A DNA stretch of 64,000 nt, taken from the NCBI RefSeq assembly GCF_020523925.1, contig NZ_JAJAPW010000002.1, positions 248,001-312,000 of the forward strand, in the 5' to 3' direction. The stretch comes from Neotamlana laminarinivorans. GTDB taxonomy: Bacteria; Bacteroidota; Bacteroidia; Flavobacteriales; Flavobacteriaceae. The translations under genes and the position numbers were made by a program. The notes under the pieces were generated by a model, which ran no database searches, had not been told where the DNA came from, and saw only the letters and a program-made list of their open reading frames with translations. Positions within the stretch are counted from its first letter, which is position 1. The number at the start of each line of letters is the position of its first letter. Shown piece by piece: positions 55,175 to 63,551 of the stretch.

Positions 55175-56198
55175 ATTTTCTACTTAAAACATGTTTCAAT
55201 TTTAATAAATCTTGCTCTGTATGGTTTGCTGTAATAACAATACGGCTCATTAAATTTTTATAAGTTGGGTATTTAAAATTTGTTATTACTATATTTTCCT
55301 CAAATAAGTAGTTGTATAAGGTTTCCTCTTCAGAATAAATTACCGGGTAGTTTTTATTGAATTTAAGTTTTACTGAAGGACTGAAGCCTTTAAATAAAAC
55401 ATTCAAATTTGCTTTTAATTTATCTTGTTGAAATTTTATAATGTCTTGAGATTTTAAATACGCATCAAAATACGCTGGGTTAGCACACGACGACGACACA
55501 AAAAGCGCTTCTTCTTTAATATGTTTAATAAAACCTTGATCTGAGGCAATAATTCCTCCCGACAACCCTAAGGCTTTTCCTAAAGAAGACACCATAATTT
55601 TACGAGATAACACTTTATTATTTATACCACCAAATATACCTTTTCCTAAATCGCCTACAATTCCTAAACTGTGAGATTCATCAACAATAAGTGTTACTTT
55701 TTTTGTTTTAGAAATTTTATTTAGAAGATTAAAAAGTGTAGCTTCAACCTCTAATCCCAAAATAGCATCGGCAGTTATTACAATATTTTCAGGTGTATTA
55801 TTTAGCAAATTAGGGTGTAACTTTTCCTCTTGAAATAAAGGCAAACTTTTATGATGTAAAATCGCTGGATGCGTTTTTGGGTAATGATAAAACGAATAAT
55901 TTAATTTAGAAAAATGCTCTAAAACTAATTTGCCTGCTAAAGTTCCAGACGATGTTGTAACCGAAGCTTCTGCACCTATTTGTTCGGCAAAAAAAACCTC
56001 TACCTCATCAAAAATAGAAAGTTTTATGTTTGAGCTTCTTGAGCTTCCATAAAATGATCCCCATTTTTGCAAACCATTAATTATATGCTTTTGAAACTCT
56101 GTATGTGTTGGTAATCCTAAATATGCGGTACCACCAAAATACAAATAGTCTTTTCCTTTAATATTTATAAGCCTATCAGGAAACTGGTTTACCTTCAT
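55173..56198 (-). CDS. PLP-dependent aminotransferase class I/II, AONS-like
   Basis: The 341-residue protein is short for the alpha-oxoamine synthase family but has its signature: VDESHSLGIVGDLGKG with the cofactor Asp and the PLP Lys in VSSLGKALGLSGG. KBL and BioF are about 390 residues, so a distinct, unassigned activity is likely. It follows the dipeptide epimerase by 6 nt and is presumably co-transcribed. Role in biotin synthesis is not supported by neighbours. Confidence 0.78.
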   Translation of the reverse strand: MKVNQFPDRLINIKGKDYLYFGGTAYLGLPTHTEFQKHIINGLQKWGSFYGSSRSSNIKLSIFDEVEVFFAEQIGAEASVTTSSGTLAGKLVLEHFSKLNYSFYHYPKTHPAILHHKSLPLFQEEKLHPNLLNNTPENIVITADAILGLEVEATLFNLLNKISKTKKVTLIVDESHSLGIVGDLGKGIFGGINNKVLSRKIMVSSLGKALGLSGGIIASDQGFIKHIKEEALFVSSSCANPAYFDAYLKSQDIIKFQQDKLKANLNVLFKGFSPSVKLKFNKNYPVIYSEEETLYNYLFEENIVITNFKYPTYKNLMSRIVITANHTEQDLLKLKHVLSRK

Positions 56199-56204
56199 TT
56201 TAAC

Positions 56205-57215
56205 TTAAATTAATGTAACACCAACTCCGTTTTTATCGCTGTAATTTACAACACCATCTGTAATAGTAACGCCTTTTGCAATATCTTCAGAAAGTAATAA
56301 CGCACCATCCATATCAACATAATCTAGCAGAGGCAATAAATGTGCTATGGCAGAAATGCCAACCGAAGATTCTGTCATGCAACCCACCATGGTTTTCATA
56401 CCTAGGTTTTTTGCTTTTTGCAACATGCGTCGTGCAGGTGTTAAACCGCCACATTTTACTAATTTTACATTTACGCCATGGAAATGGTTTTGGCATTTTT
56501 CTATATCGGCTTCTATTTGGCAGCTTTCGTCTGCAATTACAGGTAAAACCGATGTTTTAAAAACTTTTTTATGCCCTTCCCAATCGTCTGCTTTTAAAGG
56601 TTGTTCTAAAAATTCAACCCTAAGTTTTTTAAGCTCTATAGCGTTTTTTATGGTTTCATCTACCGTCCAACCGCAATTGGCATCAATTCTAAAAACGGCA
56701 TTTGTATGCTTGCGTAGTTCGGTTACAATTTTAATATCTTCTTTAGTACCAAGTTTTATTTTATAAATGGGCCAAGGCAGTTCCTTCATTTTAGCAACCA
56801 TTTTATCTACGGTGTCAATACCAATAGTATAATCGGTTAACGGATTATTTTCTGTATTATAACCCCAAAGCTCGTAAAGTTTTTTGCCTTGTTTTTGGGC
56901 GTACAAATCGTTGAATGCTAAATCTAGAGCACAAAGTGCGAACATGTTGTTTTTTAAATGTGGATAAAAAATTTCCCAAAATTCCTCTGGTGTTTTGTTT
57001 TTATTAGATATTATTTCTGGTATTAACACCATAATATCGTCTTGCATTTTTTTTACAGTAATGTTATAATACGGGTTTGAAGTGGCTTCACCTAGCGCAG
57101 TAAATCTACCACTATTTAATTGCACAATTAATGATGGTTGCACATCGTGAGATTCTCTAGAAATTGTAAACGTATGTTTTAATTTTAACTTGTAAGGCTT
57201 TAAAATAACCTGCAT
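56205..57215 (-). CDS. Dipeptide epimerase (enolase superfamily)
   Basis: The 336-residue protein has the muconate-lactonizing enolase layout: the KxK acid/base motif YKIKLG, metal ligands Asp in FRIDANCGW, Glu in EFLEQPL and Asp in VIADESCQ, and the second base Lys in VKLVKCGGL. This pattern belongs to L-Ala-D/L-Glu and related dipeptide epimerases, which interconvert dipeptides from murein recycling or protein degradation. Exact dipeptide preference is not readable. It forms a unit with the PLP enzyme and lies next to susC-susD. Confidence 0.88.
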   Translation of the reverse strand: MQVILKPYKLKLKHTFTISRESHDVQPSLIVQLNSGRFTALGEATSNPYYNITVKKMQDDIMVLIPEIISNKNKTPEEFWEIFYPHLKNNMFALCALDLAFNDLYAQKQGKKLYELWGYNTENNPLTDYTIGIDTVDKMVAKMKELPWPIYKIKLGTKEDIKIVTELRKHTNAVFRIDANCGWTVDETIKNAIELKKLRVEFLEQPLKADDWEGHKKVFKTSVLPVIADESCQIEADIEKCQNHFHGVNVKLVKCGGLTPARRMLQKAKNLGMKTMVGCMTESSVGISAIAHLLPLLDYVDMDGALLLSEDIAKGVTITDGVVNYSDKNGVGVTLI

Positions 57216-57349
57216 AAATTAATTAGTTTAATTTGTAGTTAAGGTAGTGAAATTATAAATGAAATTACTTTCAATTTAAATAGATTCTGTTTTTTTATAT
57301 GTCTATTAGAAAAAGGTTTCAACAATAAATAATTTTTTTAAATTGTTGC

Positions 57350-58120
57350 ATGAAATTTATAAAACCACTTCTTTATATTTTATTTATTGCGTTTATCTAT
57401 TGTAAAAATACTAAAAAAGAAAACCAAACTGGTTTTAAACTAGTTAAACGAAATTTCTACGTTGTTAATTCTGTAAATGGCTTAAACGCTTACTACAATA
57501 GCGATACTGGACAACCTTTAAATGGCTATTATATAGTTGGAAATAAACTAAATAAATGGGAAGAGTTTGAAGTTGATAATGGCTTATTAAAAGGTGAATA
57601 TATTATTTATCACCCTAACGGAAAAGCCTACTCAAAAACCACATATTCCAATGGTAAAAAGCATGGTGAAGAACGCTTTTTTTTACCAGACGGAACTTTA
57701 AGTAAACTTAATAATTATAAAAATGATAAACTTTATGGCACATCATATTTATACTTTAATAATGGACAAATACATACTAAATCTAAAATAAAGAAAGAAG
57801 AAGTTATAGAGTCTGTATCTTATAATTTAATTGGAGAAATTGAATCTCAGATGTTTATTAATGATGGCTTAAAAATAACACAAACTATTAATGCTGGTAA
57901 AATTGTTGTTGAAAAAATTTCATCAACTTACGATAATTTTGAAGCTGTTAAATTTTATAATGAGGATGGCTCTCTTGAAAAATTTTTACGAATAATTACC
58001 AATAACGAAAATCCTGAAATTATTGAATTAGATGAAAATAAAAACGAAATAAAAAGGGTTAATTTAAAAACTAACCCTGAAGAAATTGAAACGTACAGAA
58101 AGTACTTTGGGTATTTTTAA
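57350..58120 (+). CDS. MORN-like repeat lipoprotein (YwqK-type)
   Basis: The 256-residue protein has a lipoprotein signal with AFIYC (Cys18) and several MORN-type repeats of pattern G-x-x-x-x-Y-x-x-x-G (LKGEYIIYHPNGKAYSKTTY, GKKHGEERFFLPDG, LYGTSYLYFNNGQIH). The same repeats occur in proteins labelled YwqK family antitoxins, but there is no toxin partner here and export makes an antitoxin role unlikely. It is a stand-alone gene; function unknown. Confidence 0.72.
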   Translation: MKFIKPLLYILFIAFIYCKNTKKENQTGFKLVKRNFYVVNSVNGLNAYYNSDTGQPLNGYYIVGNKLNKWEEFEVDNGLLKGEYIIYHPNGKAYSKTTYSNGKKHGEERFFLPDGTLSKLNNYKNDKLYGTSYLYFNNGQIHTKSKIKKEEVIESVSYNLIGEIESQMFINDGLKITQTINAGKIVVEKISSTYDNFEAVKFYNEDGSLEKFLRIITNNENPEIIELDENKNEIKRVNLKTNPEEIETYRKYFGYF

Positions 58121-58121
58121 A

Positions 58122-58466
58122 TTATTTTTCTACTAAAGCTTCTCCTTTAAAAACTAAACCTTCAAATCCGGTTTTCATAAAATTTCTAATATTTTGGTGC
58201 CCAGTTCCTGTTGGGTCATTTAAAACCTCATCGAAATAATATTTACCAAAACAGGCTAAAGTTTCTTCTTTAGTTAACTCTTGTGCTTTTGCAAAAGCAA
58301 ATAATTTACAAGACCCAGAGTTTTGACCTGCTTCGTTTTGTAAATCTCCATTTATAAAAGCTGTTGGTGTAAAATTATAGTTAGCCTCAATAGTTTCCAT
58401 GGTTTCAGAAAAATCGATAGCTTCTGGATTGTTTTTTAGTTTCGTTTTAAAAGTCTCTATTTTCAT
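58122..58466 (-). CDS. HopJ family protein
   Basis: This 114-residue cytosolic protein resembles the family named after the Pseudomonas type III effector HopJ (YNFTPTAFINGDLQNEAGQN; CFGKYYFDEVLNDPTGTGH). The family is widespread in free-living bacteria without type III secretion, so an effector role is not implied. It lies 18 nt downstream of rsmI on the same strand. Confidence 0.8.
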   Translation of the reverse strand: MKIETFKTKLKNNPEAIDFSETMETIEANYNFTPTAFINGDLQNEAGQNSGSCKLFAFAKAQELTKEETLACFGKYYFDEVLNDPTGTGHQNIRNFMKTGFEGLVFKGEALVEK

Positions 58467-58484
58467 TACAATTTGAATATTTAA

Positions 58485-59156
58485 TTATTTTTTTCCAGCT
58501 GCAATAATAACAATTTCTCCTTTAGGCGGCTTGTTAGTATAAAACTCTAAAACTTCTTTTGCTGTGCCACGTATGGTTTCTTCAAACATTTTTGTAAGCT
58601 CGCGAGATACAGAAACTTGCCTATCTTCGCCAAAATATTCGCAAAAATGCCCAAGCGTTTTTATTAATTTATGTGGGCTTTCGTAAAATATCATGGTTCG
58701 TGTTTCTTCGGCTAGTAAATTTAAACGCGTTTGCCTTCCTTTTTTTACTGGTAAAAAGCCTTCAAAAATAAATTTATCGTTTGGTAAACCACTATTTACA
58801 AGAGCTGGCACAAATGCTGTTGCTCCGGGTAAGCACTCAATATCTATATTATTTTCTATACATGCTCTTGAAAGTAAAAAACCAGGATCGGAAATACACG
58901 GTGTTCCGGCATCGCTAATTATAGCAATGGTTGTTCCTGTTTTTAGTTTTTGAATAATATTTTCAACCGTTTTATGCTCATTATGCATGTGATGTGATTG
59001 CATATGAGTTGAAATTTCGAAATGCTTTAGGAGTTTACCTGAAGTTCTAGTGTCTTCTGCCAGAATTAAATCGGCTTCTTTTAAAACCTCTATGGCTCTA
59101 AAGGTAATATCTTTTAAATTACCTATGGGTGTAGGCACAATGTAGAGTTTACTCAT
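58485..59156 (-). CDS. rsmI: 16S rRNA (cytidine-1402-2'-O)-methyltransferase
   Basis: RsmI methylates the ribose of C1402 in 16S rRNA. The 223-residue protein has the tetrapyrrole-methylase fold with YIVPTPIGNLKDITFRA at the N-terminus, LILAEDTRTSGKLL and the cofactor-site ISDAGTPCISDPGF. It lacks the C-terminal extension of the E. coli protein, as in many Bacteroidota. HopJ gene follows. Confidence 0.95.
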   Translation of the reverse strand: MSKLYIVPTPIGNLKDITFRAIEVLKEADLILAEDTRTSGKLLKHFEISTHMQSHHMHNEHKTVENIIQKLKTGTTIAIISDAGTPCISDPGFLLSRACIENNIDIECLPGATAFVPALVNSGLPNDKFIFEGFLPVKKGRQTRLNLLAEETRTMIFYESPHKLIKTLGHFCEYFGEDRQVSVSRELTKMFEETIRGTAKEVLEFYTNKPPKGEIVIIAAGKK

Positions 59157-59270
59157 TTGTTAGTGATTGTAGTGGCATCCTTTTTTTATTAAATAAGCTT
59201 TAATTATATAAAAAACCTAAAACATAGGATAATGCTTATAAGCACAAATGTATTACAAATAATAAAAAAA

Positions 59271-59326
59271 GATATAACGTAAAGCACGACCGCGCTCGCG
59301 ATAGCGTTTAAAGCGTGGTAACACCC
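59271..59326 (-). repeat. Dispersed intergenic repeat, second copy (GGGTGTTACC type)
   Basis: On the minus strand the element starts GGGTGTTACCACGC, contains GCGAGCGCGGTCGTGC, and ends TTTACGTTATATC. It shares the GGG-C/T-GTTACCAC start and a GGTCG/GATCG-GGCTTT-like core with the repeat after queD. It begins 5 nt past the stop of the hypothetical gene upstream, again in the direction of transcription. Confidence 0.5.
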
Positions 59327-59331
59327 AAAAA

Positions 59332-60045
59332 TTAATTAAATTTAGCTTCTATTATTTCTAAAAAACGATCTTCAAACTCTTCTTTTCCCTGCCAATTATT
59401 ATAATCTGGCTTTATCATTGTTGTAATAAACTGTTGGGCTTCTGTAAAGGTTTCGGTGGTATTTAATTGCGAAATTACCCGATCGTAATCTTCACTTTTA
59501 CCGTTAAATAGTTTGTTTATAAAGGCTATTTTATCGTTTAAACCTATGTTTAATTTATTAATGTTTAATTTATCGTTTAACGATTTTTTTTCAAACGAAA
59601 CACTACTTGTTGCTTTTGTTACTGGTTCGAAAACTGGGGTTTCTTTAAAACCTGCTGTAATTTCGTCGAAATCTGGTTTTGCAACAGGTTCATCTATTTT
59701 ATCTGGCATTAGCGTTGCCATATCTTTTATTTTGTGTATGGCGTGCTCCATAATATCGTCTTTGTTATCTTCTTCGTCTTCCAGTTTTATGTAAACCTTA
59801 TCTTCAACCTCAATACTATCGCTTATTTTGTTATTAAAAGCACTATCTAACATTCCAAAAAACGATGAATTGCTACCTATACTTGGCATGCCTGCTTCGG
59901 CATTTTCTTCGGCAAACTTTAAAACCGAAAGTTTTTCATACAACACAGCGACCTGTTCGTGCATTTTTTTTACATCCTCTCTGCCTTTAAGTTTTAATAT
60001 TTTATGTGCAATGCTAATGAGTTCAGCTTCTAACTTCTTCTTCAT
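59332..60045 (-). CDS. Conserved hypothetical protein, helical
   Basis: This 237-residue acidic protein has no signal peptide. Its first third is a Lys/Glu-rich helix likely to form a coiled coil (KLEAELISIAHKILKLKGRE), the middle is a low-complexity acidic linker, and the C-terminal third (from about KIAFINKLFNGKSEDY) is a compact helical domain. I do not recognise a function. Divergence from tdk (104-nt gap) suggests a shared promoter region. Confidence 0.7.
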   Translation of the reverse strand: MKKKLEAELISIAHKILKLKGREDVKKMHEQVAVLYEKLSVLKFAEENAEAGMPSIGSNSSFFGMLDSAFNNKISDSIEVEDKVYIKLEDEEDNKDDIMEHAIHKIKDMATLMPDKIDEPVAKPDFDEITAGFKETPVFEPVTKATSSVSFEKKSLNDKLNINKLNIGLNDKIAFINKLFNGKSEDYDRVISQLNTTETFTEAQQFITTMIKPDYNNWQGKEEFEDRFLEIIEAKFN

Positions 60046-60088
60046 TATTTTATTTTTTAATTGTTATTAACAGGTTTTTGTTTTTTAA

Positions 60089-60096
60089 TAAATTTG
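60089..60096 (+). promoter_or_regulatory. Candidate -7 promoter box for tdk-alr
   Basis: TAAATTTG matches TAnnTTTG, 53 nt before the tdk ATG. The nearest upstream TTG at the 5' side is 25 nt away, slightly outside the usual spacing. Confidence 0.45.
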
Positions 60097-60149
60097 CGCC
60101 ACCTTTATACAAACGAAAATTCGATTTGTTTTAGTGTTAAATTTACAAA

Positions 60150-60809
60150 ATGTTTCTTGAAAATACAGTAAATCATAAAGAACAATTTGGTTGGATTGAA
60201 GTTATTTGCGGTTCCATGTTTTCTGGTAAAACCGAAGAGCTTATTCGCCGATTAAAACGTGCACAATTTGCAAAACAAAAGGTTGAAATTTTTAAACCTG
60301 CTATTGATGTGCGTTACGATGAAGAAATGGTGGTTTCTCATGATTCTAACGAAATTCGATCTACGCCTGTACCTGCCGCGGCCAACATTCCTATTCTGGC
60401 CGATGGCTGCGATGTTGTAGGTATTGATGAAGCCCAATTTTTTGACGACGAAATTGTGCGTATTTGCAACGATTTAGCTAACAAAGGCATTCGCGTTATT
60501 GTAGCTGGATTAGATATGGATTTTAAAGGCAATCCTTTTGGGCCAATGCCTAATTTAATGGCTACTGCAGAATATGTTACCAAAGTTCATGCTGTTTGCA
60601 CTAGAACTGGTAATTTAGCCCAATACAGCTACCGAAAAGCCAAAAGCGATAATTTAGTGCTTTTAGGTGAAGTTGAAGAATACGAACCACTTAGTAGAGC
60701 CGCTTATTACAAAGCCATGTCGCGTGATAAAATTCGTAATATAAAGGTAAACAACCCAGAGGAAATACCGACTTCTAATTCTAAAGACACTAATGCCGAC
60801 AGCAAATGA
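60150..60809 (+). CDS. tdk: Thymidine kinase
   Basis: The enzyme phosphorylates thymidine for salvage. The 219-residue type II kinase has the P-loop [13 protein letters not shown], the catalytic-region DEAQFF, and YKAMSRDK near the C-terminus. The zinc ribbon motif is incomplete: [16 protein letters not shown] has one Cys where E. coli-type enzymes have CxxC, a form I recall as usual in Bacteroidota. It overlaps alr by 17 nt. Confidence 0.95.
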   Translation: MFLENTVNHKEQFGWIEVICGSMFSGKTEELIRRLKRAQFAKQKVEIFKPAIDVRYDEEMVVSHDSNEIRSTPVPAAANIPILADGCDVVGIDEAQFFDDEIVRICNDLANKGIRVIVAGLDMDFKGNPFGPMPNLMATAEYVTKVHAVCTRTGNLAQYSYRKAKSDNLVLLGEVEEYEPLSRAAYYKAMSRDKIRNIKVNNPEEIPTSNSKDTNADSK

Positions 60810-61899
60810 AACAGTGCTTGAAATTGACTTAAAAGCACTACAACATAATTTTAATTACCTAAAATCTAAACTACAAAAAAACACTAAATTTTTAGCAGTT
60901 GTTAAAGCCTACGCCTATGGTAATAATGCTGAAGAACTTGCTAAATATCTTGAAAATTTAGGTATAGATTATTTTGCAGTTGCTTACACTAACGAAGGTG
61001 TTACACTTAGAAACGCTGGTGTAAAAACACCTATTTTAGTGTTACACCCGCAAGCAACAAACTTTAATTCACTTATAGAATACAAACTAGAACCTAATTT
61101 ATACAGTCGTAAAATTTTAAACCAGTTTATTGAATTAACACAAAATGAAAAATTAATTAATTACCCAGTACACCTTAAATTTAATACTGGATTAAATAGA
61201 TTGGGGTTTTCTGTAAATGATACATCTTACTTAGCTGAAACCTTAAAAAAAACAGATGCTATAAAAGTAAAATCGATATTTTCACATTTGGCAGCGAGCG
61301 AAGATTTAAATGAAAAACCTTTTACACTAACCCAAATAAATAGTTTTAAAACTATTACAGATAAGCTGTCTAATTTAATTGGTTACAAACCAATTTTACA
61401 CTTATGTAACACTTCTGGTATTTTAAACTACCCAGAAGCACACTTTAATATGGTGCGCAGCGGCATTGGCCTTTATGGTTATGGTAACTCCGTAAAAGAA
61501 AATCAAAATTTAAAACCAATAGGCACTTTAAAAACTATTATTTCGCAAATTCACACTTTAAAAAAAGGAGATTCTGTTGGCTATAATCGTGGCTATATTA
61601 GTAATAGCATTTTAAAAACAGCTACTTTACCTATTGGGCATGCCGACGGTATTGGTAGGCAATATGGTAACGAAAAAGGGTACGTAATAATTAATAACCA
61701 AAAAGCACCAATAATAGGCAATGTTTGTATGGATATGATTATGGTAAATGTAACCGAAATAGATTGTAATGAAGGCGATGAGGTTATAATTTTTGGCCCA
61801 AATAATACTGCTGAAAAATTTGCACAAACCGCAAATACTATATCTTACGAAATTTTAACATCCCTCTCACAACGCATTAAACGCGTGTATTTATATTAA
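60793..61899 (+). CDS. alr: Alanine racemase
   Basis: Alr interconverts L- and D-alanine for peptidoglycan. The 368-residue protein has the PLP Lys38 in [11 protein letters not shown], the catalytic Tyr near residue 262 in SVGYNRGY and [11 protein letters not shown]. The start lies inside the end of tdk, and the 17-nt overlap is unusual but gives the correct family N-terminus ([12 protein letters not shown]). Confidence 0.95.
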   Translation: MPTANETVLEIDLKALQHNFNYLKSKLQKNTKFLAVVKAYAYGNNAEELAKYLENLGIDYFAVAYTNEGVTLRNAGVKTPILVLHPQATNFNSLIEYKLEPNLYSRKILNQFIELTQNEKLINYPVHLKFNTGLNRLGFSVNDTSYLAETLKKTDAIKVKSIFSHLAASEDLNEKPFTLTQINSFKTITDKLSNLIGYKPILHLCNTSGILNYPEAHFNMVRSGIGLYGYGNSVKENQNLKPIGTLKTIISQIHTLKKGDSVGYNRGYISNSILKTATLPIGHADGIGRQYGNEKGYVIINNQKAPIIGNVCMDMIMVNVTEIDCNEGDEVIIFGPNNTAEKFAQTANTISYEILTSLSQRIKRVYLY

Positions 61900-61966
61900 A
61901 TTTTAACATTTTTTTAAATATTTTATTTAATTTAGTCGCTCACTAACTATTAATAAAATTTTTATC

Positions 61967-62368
61967 ATGTTAAAAGAGTTTAAAGAATTTGCAATGAAGG
62001 GTAACCTTATAGACATTGCAGTTGGTTTTGTTATGGGTGCTGCTTTTAAAGAAGTAGTTACATCTTTTACTGGAGGAATTGTATCTCCACTAATTGGTTT
62101 ATTATTCGATACAGACTTTAAAGATTTAAGATTGAAATTACAAGATGGAGAATTAAACGAAGCTGGAGAAATGGTAGGCGAAGTTTATTTAGAGCACGGA
62201 CAATTTATTACTAATGTTTTAGATTTTATAATTGTTGCATTTGTAATGTTCTTGGTTGTAAAAGGTGTTAACAAATTAAAGAAGAAAGAAGAGCCAGCTC
62301 CAGAAGCTCCTGCAGGACCTAGTCAAGAAGATTTACTTGCTGAAATTAGAGACTTGTTAAAAAAATAA
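61967..62368 (+). CDS. mscL: Large-conductance mechanosensitive channel
   Basis: MscL opens under membrane tension to release solutes on hypo-osmotic shock. The 133-residue protein has the N-terminal amphipathic helix and first transmembrane helix (EFAMKGNLIDIAVGFVMGAA), a periplasmic loop rich in acidic residues, the second helix (VLDFIIVAFVMFLVVKGVN) and a Glu-rich cytosolic tail. It ends in a terminator before asd. Confidence 0.95.
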   Translation: MLKEFKEFAMKGNLIDIAVGFVMGAAFKEVVTSFTGGIVSPLIGLLFDTDFKDLRLKLQDGELNEAGEMVGEVYLEHGQFITNVLDFIIVAFVMFLVVKGVNKLKKKEEPAPEAPAGPSQEDLLAEIRDLLKK

Positions 62369-62406
62369 CATAAAGTTTAATAAATAACAACCTGTTATTT
62401 GTTGTT

Positions 62407-62443
62407 AAAAGACCTTATTTTTAATTAAATAAGGTCTTTTTTT
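62407..62443 (+). terminator. Intrinsic terminator after mscL
   Basis: A perfect 14-bp stem (AAAAGACCTTATTT with its complement, 6-nt loop) ends in seven T. The asd -7 box begins 4 nt later. Confidence 0.9.
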
Positions 62444-62446
62444 ATG

Positions 62447-62454
62447 TATTTTTG
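62447..62454 (+). promoter_or_regulatory. -7 promoter box of asd
   Basis: TATTTTTG matches TAnnTTTG and lies 31 nt before the ATG, directly behind the mscL terminator. Its position also argues against a start at the in-frame TTG it contains. Confidence 0.55.
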
Positions 62455-62484
62455 CCTCCACATTTTAAACTAAACATTAAAAAA

Positions 62485-63474
62485 ATGAAAGTAGCTGTTG
62501 TTGGTGCCACTGGTATGGTAGGCGAAGTGATGCTAAAAGTTCTTGCTGAACGTAATTTTCCTGTTACAGAATTAATTCCTGTAGCTTCAGAACGTTCTGT
62601 TGGTAAAAAACTAAATTATAAAGGTGAAGATTATACCGTTGTTGGTTTAGAAACCGCTGTTTCTATGAAACCAGATATTGCATTATTTTCTGCCGGTGGA
62701 GATACTTCTTTAGAATGGGCTCCAAAATTTGCTGAAGCAGGTACAACTGTTGTAGATAACTCTTCGGCTTGGAGAATGGATCCTACTAAAAAATTAGTAG
62801 TTCCAGAAATTAACGCTTCTGTATTAACAAAAGAAGACAAAATTATTGCCAACCCAAACTGTTCTACAATTCAGTTAGTTATGGCTTTAAATCCGTTACA
62901 TAAAAAATATAAAATGAAACGTGTTGTAGTTTCAACTTACCAATCGGTTTCTGGTACAGGTGTAAAAGCCGTACGCCAATTAGAAAACGAAATTGCTGGT
63001 GTTGAAGGCGAAATGGCATACCCTTACCCTATTGGTAGAAATGCTTTACCACATTGCGATGTGTTTTTAGATAACGGATACACAAAAGAAGAAATGAAAT
63101 TGGCCAGAGAGCCACAAAAAATAATGGACGATAAAACATTTTCTGTTTCTGCAACAGCTGTTAGAATTCCTACTGCTGGTGGACATAGCGAATCTGTTAA
63201 TGTAGAATTTGAAAACGATTTCGATTTAGCCGAAGTTCGTCAATTATTAAGCGAAACTCCAGGAGTTGTTGTACAAGACAATACCGCTACAAACAGCTAC
63301 CCAATGCCAATTTTTGCACACGAAAAAGATGAGGTTTTTGTTGGACGTATTCGTAGAGACGAAACACAACCAAACTCTTTAAACATGTGGATTGTTGCTG
63401 ATAACCTTCGTAAAGGTGCCGCAACCAACACTGTTCAAATAGCAGAATACCTTGTTGAAAATAAATTAGTATAA
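62485..63474 (+). CDS. asd: Aspartate-semialdehyde dehydrogenase
   Basis: The enzyme reduces aspartyl phosphate to aspartate semialdehyde, feeding lysine, diaminopimelate, threonine and methionine. I start at the ATG giving MKVAVVGATGMVGE, the family N-terminus, not at an upstream TTG. The 329-residue protein has catalytic Cys126 in NPNCSTIQL, SSAWRMDP and the active-site His in TAGGHSESV. It has its own promoter and terminator. Confidence 0.96.
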   Translation: MKVAVVGATGMVGEVMLKVLAERNFPVTELIPVASERSVGKKLNYKGEDYTVVGLETAVSMKPDIALFSAGGDTSLEWAPKFAEAGTTVVDNSSAWRMDPTKKLVVPEINASVLTKEDKIIANPNCSTIQLVMALNPLHKKYKMKRVVVSTYQSVSGTGVKAVRQLENEIAGVEGEMAYPYPIGRNALPHCDVFLDNGYTKEEMKLAREPQKIMDDKTFSVSATAVRIPTAGGHSESVNVEFENDFDLAEVRQLLSETPGVVVQDNTATNSYPMPIFAHEKDEVFVGRIRRDETQPNSLNMWIVADNLRKGAATNTVQIAEYLVENKLV

Positions 63475-63501
63475 TACAATTTCAATAAAAGTTTGTTAAA
63501 G

Positions 63502-63528
63502 GCTCCTACAATATGTAGGAGCTTTTTT
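63502..63528 (+). terminator. Intrinsic terminator after asd
   Basis: A perfect 9-bp stem (GCTCCTACA with its complement, 3-nt loop) ends in six T, 27 nt past the stop. Confidence 0.9.
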
Positions 63529-63535
63529 ATTTTTG
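63528..63535 (+). promoter_or_regulatory. Candidate -7 promoter box of the S9 peptidase gene
   Basis: TATTTTTG matches TAnnTTTG, sharing the last T of the asd terminator, 16 nt before the GTG start; the leader would be very short. Confidence 0.4.
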
Positions 63536-63551
63536 GTAAAACTATCTGATC

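Noticed and set aside
57350..58120. Toxin-antitoxin system (YwqK antitoxin label)
   Set aside because: The protein has a lipoprotein signal and no toxin gene beside it; the label comes only from MORN-like repeats.
58122..58466. Type III secretion effector (HopJ)
   Set aside because: No secretion genes are present, and the family is common in bacteria that lack type III secretion.
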